Positions 58,654 to 64,000 of a DNA stretch of 64,000 bases are shown one piece after another. Made by a program: the position numbers and the translations under genes. Source of the DNA: Pararoseomonas sp. SCSIO 73927 (lineage in GTDB: Bacteria; Pseudomonadota; Alphaproteobacteria; Acetobacterales; Acetobacteraceae); assembly GCF_037040815.1 (NCBI RefSeq), contig NZ_CP146232.1, positions 2,412,501 through 2,476,500 on the forward strand, given 5' to 3'. The notes under the pieces are model-generated. The model searched no databases. It was not told the DNA's origin and saw only the letters and a program-made list of their open reading frames with translations. How positions within the stretch are numbered: position 1 is the first letter of the stretch; each line of letters begins with the position of its first letter.

Positions 58654-59211
58654 GTGTCGATCGCCGCCGATGTCCCGATCCGCGACCGCCTGCGCGCGGA
58701 GACGCGCCCCGACCACGAGCGCCTGGAGGACGGGCTGCGCCTGGCCGATCCCGGGCTGACGGCGGCGCGCTACGTCGCCGTGCTGGAGCGGTTCCACGGC
58801 TTCTGGGCGGGGTGGGAGCCGGCCGTGGCGGCGGCGCTGGGGGATGACGGCTTTCTCGCGCCGCGCCTGCGGCTGCACCTGCTGCGGGACGACCTGCGCG
58901 CGCTGGGCGTGGAGCCGGAAACCCTGCCAGTCTGCCCGCCCCCGGCCCTGCGCGGGCGCGGCGAGGCGATTGGATCCCTCTACGTCATGGAAGGATCGAC
59001 GCTCGGCGGACGGTTCATCCTGAAGCGGCTGGACGAGACCGGCCTCGCGGAGGGTGCCCGATCCTATTTCGCGGGGCATGGCGAGGCGACGGGGGCCATG
59101 TGGCGCGCCTTCCTCGGCCGGCTCGAGGCGGAGCCCGACGCGGAGGCGGTTCTGCGGGGGGCGAAGAACACCTTCGCGACTCTGGCGGACTGGATGCTGG
59201 TGCCGGGCTGA
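58654..59211 (+). CDS. bphO: biliverdin-producing heme oxygenase
   Basis: A 185-residue heme oxygenase of the BphO type that opens heme to biliverdin, CO and iron. The proximal histidine is in RAETRPDHERLEDGLRLA near residue 20, and the distal-helix glycine region is IGSLYVMEGSTLGGRFILK near residue 108. It starts at GTG 58654, two bases after the phytochrome stop, so it is translated from the same message and supplies the chromophore. The C-terminal GAKNTFATLADWML is typical. The usual bph order is oxygenase first; here the oxygenase follows the receptor. Confidence 0.9.
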   Translation: MSIAADVPIRDRLRAETRPDHERLEDGLRLADPGLTAARYVAVLERFHGFWAGWEPAVAAALGDDGFLAPRLRLHLLRDDLRALGVEPETLPVCPPPALRGRGEAIGSLYVMEGSTLGGRFILKRLDETGLAEGARSYFAGHGEATGAMWRAFLGRLEAEPDAEAVLRGAKNTFATLADWMLVPG

Positions 59212-59252
59212 TCCTGCGGTGGCGGTCCGCCTCAGGGGGAGGTGTGAAACCG

Positions 59253-59801
59253 CTATGCGGCCGGCCAGGACTTCAGCACGCGCACGCCATCCGGTTCAGG
59301 TCCCGGCCAAAGCTGCACCACGTAGCGATCACTTCCTTCGAGACCGTCCGCGCTGAGGGTATCAAGGCCCGAGAAGCCCGCACGGACGCCGAGTGGCCCC
59401 GCCCTCACTGGGAATCGTGGGGCGCTGGGGCCGTAATCCGTCAGGCCAGCGAGGACGAGTTGGCCCGAGGGACAATCGAAGCGGGCCTCGACGATGTGCT
59501 GGTAGGCGTCGTGGTCGACGGTGGGACGCCCGCCGTGCCATTCGACGCGAATCGGCACGGTCATGTTGCGTGCCGTATGGAGAATGACGGCGTGTGGCCC
59601 GGCCAAGAGACGGTGGGCGATCGCCTCATCGGTGTAGTCGTCGGGCAGGTCGGGATGGGCCTCGTCCCGGAGGTAGACCTGGAAATAGTCGGCCAGCAGA
59701 CTGCCCTGGTACAGAACTCTGGGGGGTGGTGCGGCAGTCGCCACGGGACCTGCCATTCCATGCACTCCTGCGGCGAGTAGGATGCGTCGGTTCAGAGGCA
59801 T
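59253..59801 (-). CDS. hypothetical exported protein in a lower-GC patch
   Basis: A 182-residue protein that I cannot place in a family. The first 25 residues look like an export signal with RR ([20 protein letters not shown]). The mature part is beta-rich ([67 protein letters not shown]), with one cysteine. Its GC content is clearly below that of its neighbours, which suggests acquisition by transfer. It converges on bphO with a 41-base gap and has no evident operon partner. The strand pattern hints at a small beta-sandwich domain. Confidence 0.6.
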   Translation of the reverse strand: MPLNRRILLAAGVHGMAGPVATAAPPPRVLYQGSLLADYFQVYLRDEAHPDLPDDYTDEAIAHRLLAGPHAVILHTARNMTVPIRVEWHGGRPTVDHDAYQHIVEARFDCPSGQLVLAGLTDYGPSAPRFPVRAGPLGVRAGFSGLDTLSADGLEGSDRYVVQLWPGPEPDGVRVLKSWPAA

Positions 59802-60080
59802 GTGGCGTCCTATCGGATGAGGCTTCCGGAGGATAGTCCATGGCGAGGACCCTCATGTCGGCTTCCTGCCAGGCTCCGATGAGGGTGCCGGTGCTGGCTT
59901 CGATGGCCATCGAGCAGCACTTTACCGACAAGACGACGATCCGGGATGGCCAATTGAAACCGGCAGGGCCGCGTGGCCGATTGTACGCTCCGGCCCCAAG
60001 AGCGGAGACGAGAGGGACGGCGGGATGAGTGCCGATGGCAGGGGGCTGACCGGTCGGGTAGCCCCCTGGGTCCGGATGGG
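59802..60080. other. 279-base lower-GC gap with no supported gene
   Basis: Short open frames exist on both strands, but none has a ribosome site, conserved motif or normal codon pattern for this genome. The composition (roughly 60 percent GC by eye) matches the adjacent orphan gene, so it may be the rest of an acquired fragment or a decayed gene. Confidence 0.5.
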
Positions 60081-60881
60081 TCAGGCCGCGCCCTTGATCG
60101 GTGCGTCCGCCAGCACGAGGAGATGGCCGAGGGAGCAGCGCTCCACCCGCGCCTCCACCTCGTAGACGCGGGCAAGGAGGTCCGGCGTCAGGGTTTCCTC
60201 CGGCGTGCCGTCCGCCTGGACGGCGCCGGCGCTGAGCGCCACCAACCGGTCCGAGAAGCGGGCGGCCAGGGCGAGGTCGTGCAGCACGACCACGCCGACG
60301 AGGCCGGCGCGCAGCACGGTCTCCCGCACCAGCGCCATGACGGAGACCTGGTGTCGCAGGTCGAGGGCGCTGGTGGGCTCGTCCAGCAGCAGCACGTCCG
60401 GTTCCCGCGCCAGGGCCTGGGCGAGGCCGACGAGCTGGCGCTGGCCGCCGGAGAGGCGGTCCAGCGAGCGGAGCGCCAGGTGCTCGATGCCGAGTTGGCG
60501 CAGCACGGCGATGGCGTGGTTGGCAGCCGCGGCGCCGTCCGGCGCCAACTCGGTCGGCACGGCGCGCAGGGCGCCGACCAGGGTTTCCATTACGGTCAGC
60601 GCCACGCCGCCCGGAAGACCCTGGGGCATGTAGGCGAGGTGCCGCGCGCGCTCGGGGATGGACATGCCGAGGAGGTCGCGCTCGCCCAGCCGCACCGTGC
60701 CGCGCGTGCCGGAGACGAGGCCGGCGATGCCGCGCAGCAGGGTGGACTTGCCGGCGGCGTTCGGGCCGACGAGGGCGGTGAGGGTGCCGGGCCTCAGCGG
60801 GGCGAGGTTCAGCCCCTCCACGATCACGCGGCGGCCATAGGCGACACGGAGGTCCGAGACGGTGAGCGGTGCGCCCTTCAC
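60081..60881 (-). CDS. iron-siderophore/heme ABC transporter ATP-binding protein (FecE type)
   Basis: A 266-residue ATPase of the FepC/FecE type. Walker A is LVGPNAAGKSTLLRGIAGL near residue 39, the Q-loop region is AYMPQGLPGGVALTVMETL, the signature is LSGGQRQLVGLAQALAREP near residue 145, Walker B is VLLLDEPTSALDLRHQ, and the switch histidine is in VVVLHDLALAARFSD. It starts at GTG 60881, and the GTGA overlaps the permease stop by four bases. Together they would import a ferric siderophore or vitamin B12-like ligand delivered by a periplasmic protein not found in the window. Fur control is likely from the upstream site. Confidence 0.9.
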   Translation of the reverse strand: MKGAPLTVSDLRVAYGRRVIVEGLNLAPLRPGTLTALVGPNAAGKSTLLRGIAGLVSGTRGTVRLGERDLLGMSIPERARHLAYMPQGLPGGVALTVMETLVGALRAVPTELAPDGAAAANHAIAVLRQLGIEHLALRSLDRLSGGQRQLVGLAQALAREPDVLLLDEPTSALDLRHQVSVMALVRETVLRAGLVGVVVLHDLALAARFSDRLVALSAGAVQADGTPEETLTPDLLARVYEVEARVERCSLGHLLVLADAPIKGAA

Positions 60882-61933
60882 GACACGCGCCCCCTTCCCA
60901 TGACGAGGGCCAGGAAGACGGGCACGCCGACGAGGGCGGTAACGATGCCGATGGGCACCAGGAGACCGGGCACGACGAGCTTGCCGGCGACAGAGGAGAG
61001 GGAGAGGAGGAGCGCGCCGCAGAGGGCGGAGGCGGGGAGGAAAAAGCGGTGGTCCTCCCCCACCAGCAGCCGCGCGGCATGCGGCCCGACGAGGCCGACG
61101 AAGCCGATGGTGCCGACGAAGGCGACGGAGGTGCCGGCCAGCAGCGAGACGCGCAGCAGGGCGCCGCGCCGGGTGGCCTCCGTGTCCACGCCGAAGGAGC
61201 GGGCGCGGTCCTCGCCCAGGCGGAGCGCCGTGAGGCGCCAGGCAGCGCGGGCGGAGAAGGGGATGCAGAGGGCGAGCGCCGCCGCGAGGATGGCGATCTT
61301 GTCCCAGGAGGAGCGGGCGAGGCTGCCCATGGACCAGAAGACGAGCTGCTGGAGGGCCTGTTCCGTCGCCACGAACTGGATCAGCGCCACCAGGGCGTTG
61401 AAGGCGAAGACGAGGGCGATCCCGAAGAGCACCAGCGCCTGCACCCCGGCCCCGCGCAGCCGCGCCATGAACTGCAGCAGCAGCATGGCGGCGAGGGCGA
61501 AGAGGAAGGCGTTGGCGGGAATGAGCCAGTCCATCGGCACGAAGGGCAGGCCGGTGCCGAGCACGATCGCCAGCGCCGCGCCGAGCGAGGCGGCGGAGGA
61601 GACGCCGAGGGTGAAGGGGCTCGCCAGCGGGTTGTCCAGCACGGTCTGCATCTCCGCGCCCGCGAAGGCGAGGGCGGCGCCCACCAGCACGGCCATGACG
61701 GCGTAGGGCAGGCGCACGTCCCAGATGATGACGGACATGGGGCCGCCCGCGCCGCGCCCGGCGAGAAGGGCGTCCGTGACCGCGGAGAGCGGCAGGCGGG
61801 CCGGGCCCGTGGCCACGTCCAGCAGGAAGGCGGCTATAAGGAGGAGGGTGAGCAGCGCCAGCAGGAGGGAGCGGCGCAGGATGAGGCGGCGATAGCCGGC
61901 GGCCGCCCCCTCGGCCAGGGCAAGGGTGCTCAA
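60878..61933 (-). CDS. FecCD-family iron-siderophore ABC transporter permease
   Basis: A 351-residue permease with about ten membrane segments, matching FecCD/BtuC. Key regions are VRLPYAVMAVLVGAALAFAG near residue 73, PLASPFTLGVSSAASLGAAL near residue 104, the coupling region near residue 245 (ALRLGEDRARSFGVDTEATR) and FVGTIGFVGLVGPHAARLLV near residue 275. No good ATG precedes the conserved part. TTG 61933 fits best because it overlaps the stop of a 29-codon upstream frame (TTGA) and could be translated by coupling. An ATG at 62068 would add 45 proline/arginine-rich residues and lie on the Fur-box-like sequence. Confidence 0.85.
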   Translation of the reverse strand: MSTLALAEGAAAGYRRLILRRSLLLALLTLLLIAAFLLDVATGPARLPLSAVTDALLAGRGAGGPMSVIIWDVRLPYAVMAVLVGAALAFAGAEMQTVLDNPLASPFTLGVSSAASLGAALAIVLGTGLPFVPMDWLIPANAFLFALAAMLLLQFMARLRGAGVQALVLFGIALVFAFNALVALIQFVATEQALQQLVFWSMGSLARSSWDKIAILAAALALCIPFSARAAWRLTALRLGEDRARSFGVDTEATRRGALLRVSLLAGTSVAFVGTIGFVGLVGPHAARLLVGEDHRFFLPASALCGALLLSLSSVAGKLVVPGLLVPIGIVTALVGVPVFLALVMGRGRVS

Positions 61934-62019
61934 CGCGGCAGGGCCCGCTTGATGCGGCCGGAACGCGGCCCGGTGACAGGGCGAGGGGCGGCGAGGCGCA
62001 GCGGGCTGCGGCGGATCAT
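61930..62019 (-). CDS. possible 29-residue leader peptide of the iron-uptake operon
   Basis: ATG 62019 is preceded by GGAG five bases upstream and opens a 29-codon frame ending in TGA at 61932-61930. The peptide is strongly basic (ten arginines and one lysine) with no domain. Its stop overlaps the TTG that best starts the FecCD permease. It may be a coupling or regulatory leader; chance is also possible in this GC-rich sequence. Confidence 0.35.
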   Translation of the reverse strand: MIRRSPLRLAAPRPVTGPRSGRIKRALPR

Positions 62020-62047
62020 GAAGGCTCCGGGTGGGGCAGGGGACTTC

Positions 62048-62070
62048 GCAGAGGATAATCATTCGCAAGC
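62048..62070. promoter_or_regulatory. Fur-box-like operator between divergent iron genes
   Basis: GATAATCATT at 62054-62063 matches 10 consecutive positions of the Fur consensus core (GATAATCATTATC), within GCAGAGGATAATCATTCGCAAG. It lies between the FecCD operon and the TonB-dependent receptor, so iron-dependent repression of both directions is expected. Confidence 0.6.
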
Positions 62071-62216
62071 GGCTTCACAAACCCGGCGCGGCCATCCGCC
62101 TCTCGCAGGGCGGGTGCGGCGTGCTCGCCACAGGAGGGGCGAAGGCGATCGGAAGATATTGCGAGTGATTTGCATCCGTGTCAGAGGGTTCTGACGTTTT
62201 CGTGTGGACGACCGGC

Positions 62217-64000
62217 ATGCCCCCAACCTCCCTCCGCGGCCTCCTTCTCACCGGTGTCGCGCTCGTGGCCCTCTCCGCCCCGGCCGTGGCCCAGACTGCT
62301 ACAACCGAGACCAACGCCTCGCTGGCCGTGCCGGAAGTGGACGTGCAGGCCACGGCTTGGCGCAGTTGGGAGCACACGCCGGGCTACGTCGCCCCCGTCA
62401 CCACCACGGGCTCCAAGACCGACACGCCGCTGATCGAGGCGCCGCAATCCGTGGGCGTCGTCACGCGCGACCAGATCGACGACCAGTCCGCCCTCTCCGT
62501 CGCCCAGGCGCTGCGCTACACGGCGGGCGTGCTGGCGGAGGTGCGGCCCTCCGCCCGCTACGACAGCGTCTTCGTGCGCGGCTTCGGCGGGCAGGGCACC
62601 TCCGCCGCCTTCGTGAACTTCCTCGACGGGCTGCGGCAGGGGCGCGGCGTCTTCTTCGGCGTGCCGAACACCGATCCCTGGCTGCTGGAGCGGATCGAGG
62701 TGCTGCGCGGCCCGGCCTCCGTGCTGTACGGCCAGACGGGCGCGGGCGGGCTGGTGAACCTCGTCAGCCGCCGCCCGAGCTTCACACCCTCCAACGAGGT
62801 GCGGCTGGAGGCGGGGTCCTACGGCCTGCTGCAGACCGCCTTCGACACCACCGGGCCGCTGACGGCGGACAATACTTTCGCCTACCGCCTGACCGGCATC
62901 GGCCGGATCTCCGACACCCAGTACGACTTCGTCGGCGAGCAGCGGATCGCCATCGCGCCCGCCCTGACCTGGCGGCCGAGCGACAACACCACGGTGACGA
63001 TCCTTTCCTCCTACCAGCGCGACCCGGAGGGCGGGTTCTACAACTTCGTGCCAGCCGTCGGCACCGTGATCGCCAGCCCCTTCGGCCGTATCCCCCGCCG
63101 CTTCTTCGGCGGCGATCCCGACTACAACCGGTTCGACCGCACCCAAGCCTCCATCGGCTACCAGCTGGAGCACCGGCTGGACGACACCTGGACCCTGCGC
63201 CAGAACTTCCGCTACTCGCACATCGACGCGGATGTGAACGTGCTCTCGGTCGGCGCGGTGAACGGGCGGATCGGCACGCGCAACCAGACCTACGTTTCCG
63301 ACCACGCCAATGCCTACGCGCTGGACAACCAGGCGCAGGCCACCTTCAGCACGGGCATGGTGCGCCACACCGCGCTGTTCGGAATCGATTGGCAGCGCAC
63401 CTCCGCCCGCGCCGTGCAGGCGCTCGGCACGGGCGTGCCCTCGCTGGATGTCTTCTCGCCCAGCTACTACATCGCCCCCGGCCGCGTGACGACGAACGCG
63501 ACCCGCACGAACCAGGAGGTCGACCAGATCGGCTTCTACGCGCAGGACCAGATCGCAATCGACCGGCTGCGCCTGAACTTCGGCATCCGCTACGACCGCG
63601 CGAGCCTCGGGACCGACGTGCGGACGCTGGCCACGAACGCCGTCGCCCACCGCTCCCAGTTCGACGACGACGTGACCTGGCGCGCCGGCGCGCTGTACCT
63701 GTTCGACAACGGCATCGCGCCCTATTTCAGCTACTCCACCTCCTTCCTGCCGAACTCCGGCACGGGCGCGCCGCAGCGGGGCAGCCCGACCTTCGACGCC
63801 ACCACGGGCGAGCAGTACGAGGTGGGCGTGAAGTATCAGCCGCCGGGGATGAGCAGCTTCGTCCAGGTGGCGGCCTTCCAGATCACCCAGGACAACGTGC
63901 TGACGCGCGATCCGCAGTATCCCACCTCCAGCATCGCGCTCGGCACCGTGCGGTCCCGCGGGATCGAGGTGGAGGGGCGCGCGACGATCAACGAGAACAT
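62217..64000 (+). CDS. TonB-dependent siderophore receptor, partial (3' end outside window)
   Basis: An open frame of 594 codons from ATG 62217 to the window end; a full receptor would be about 700 residues. A signal peptide (LLLTGVALVALSAPAVAQ) is followed by a TonB-box-like region and the plug: TTTGSKTDTPLIEAPQSVGV near residue 63, then VFVRGFGGQGTSAAFVNFLD near residue 120 and IEVLRGPASVLYGQTGAGGL near residue 161. Beta-barrel strands follow, with FNFGIRYDRAS-type girdles (LRLNFGIRYDRASLG) and GEQYEVGVKYQPPG. It is the outer-membrane partner of the divergent ABC permease and ATPase. The siderophore class is not readable; the ferrichrome/pyoverdine-type group is typical of this plug. Confidence 0.9.
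   Translation, partial: MPPTSLRGLLLTGVALVALSAPAVAQTATTETNASLAVPEVDVQATAWRSWEHTPGYVAPVTTTGSKTDTPLIEAPQSVGVVTRDQIDDQSALSVAQALRYTAGVLAEVRPSARYDSVFVRGFGGQGTSAAFVNFLDGLRQGRGVFFGVPNTDPWLLERIEVLRGPASVLYGQTGAGGLVNLVSRRPSFTPSNEVRLEAGSYGLLQTAFDTTGPLTADNTFAYRLTGIGRISDTQYDFVGEQRIAIAPALTWRPSDNTTVTILSSYQRDPEGGFYNFVPAVGTVIASPFGRIPRRFFGGDPDYNRFDRTQASIGYQLEHRLDDTWTLRQNFRYSHIDADVNVLSVGAVNGRIGTRNQTYVSDHANAYALDNQAQATFSTGMVRHTALFGIDWQRTSARAVQALGTGVPSLDVFSPSYYIAPGRVTTNATRTNQEVDQIGFYAQDQIAIDRLRLNFGIRYDRASLGTDVRTLATNAVAHRSQFDDDVTWRAGALYLFDNGIAPYFSYSTSFLPNSGTGAPQRGSPTFDATTGEQYEVGVKYQPPGMSSFVQVAAFQITQDNVLTRDPQYPTSSIALGTVRSRGIEVEGRATINEN

Noticed and set aside
59802..60080. Small genes or a transposase remnant in the lower-GC gap
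   Set aside because: Short frames on both strands lack ribosome sites and known motifs; I could not identify terminal repeats.
61934..62068. N-terminal extension of the FecCD permease from ATG 62068
   Set aside because: It would add proline- and arginine-rich residues unlike the family and would place the start on the Fur-like site.

Overview
The window is a single very GC-rich stretch (roughly 70 percent or more by eye) with tightly packed genes on both strands. It carries several solitary tripartite-tricarboxylate-type (Bug) binding proteins, a bacteriophytochrome with heme oxygenase, an ETF-ubiquinone oxidoreductase and an ExoD protein. Together these suggest a chromosomal segment of an alphaproteobacterium, most likely a Roseomonas-like member of the Acetobacteraceae. 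That placement is inference from gene content and composition. I saw no rRNA, tRNA, CRISPR array, intact insertion sequence or prophage. The first gene (a methyltransferase) and the last (a TonB-dependent receptor) run off the window.

Layout. 1-9.5 kb: a partial methyltransferase, an M20 peptidase, a PNPOx-fold protein, three small exported proteins, ExoD, a DUF1194 protein, a YeeE/YedE transporter, an aminoethylphosphonate transaminase, and a LysR regulator divergent from a YcaC-like hydrolase. 10.2-13.4 kb: a phosphate module in which a PstS-like binding protein precedes an Na/Pi cotransporter, behind a good Pho-box candidate. 13.7-20.2 kb: a Bug protein, a class II aldolase divergent from a MarR regulator, a DUF3750 protein, and a cytosine-deaminase-like amidohydrolase with an ABC permease and ATPase but no binding protein. 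20.3-24.6 kb: a desaturase, a DUF938 protein, an OGFr-like protein, a MOSC protein, a methyltransferase and a GntR regulator.

24.6-31.6 kb: an acid-sugar catabolic locus (DeoR regulator, PdxA-type dehydrogenase, DUF1537-type kinase, KdgT-type permease) divergent from an FAD-linked 2-hydroxyacid dehydrogenase and a Bug protein. 31.9-34.2 kb: a ModE-like DNA-binding protein, SelO and a small exported protein. 34.3-42.5 kb: a minus-strand catabolic operon (NicX-like ring-cleavage dioxygenase, alpha/beta hydrolase, acyl-CoA dehydrogenase, AMP-dependent ligase, octopine-type dehydrogenase, 3-hydroxyacyl-CoA dehydrogenase, Bug protein) divergent from a MarR regulator. 42.6-48.5 kb: an SDR gene, then an IclR-led operon (iron-type alcohol dehydrogenase, sialidase-like protein, DapA-family lyase, Bug protein). 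Many of these genes overlap by 1 to 11 bases at start and stop, so translational coupling is common.

48.5-64 kb: ETF-QO, a cysteine-free UDG-family protein, a lytic transglycosylase, a glycosyltransferase, cytochrome b561 coupled to a bacteriophytochrome hybrid kinase and its heme oxygenase, a lower-GC patch with one orphan exported protein, and a siderophore uptake locus (FecCD-type permease and ATPase divergent from a TonB receptor) with a Fur-box-like sequence between them.

The most unusual feature is a dispersed intergenic repeat of 237-245 bp in four copies (13448-13692, 16989-17225, 31588-31826, and inverted at 54080-54320). Each copy folds into four hairpins in the same order. The stem sequences differ between copies by paired changes that keep the pairing, which suggests selection on structure.
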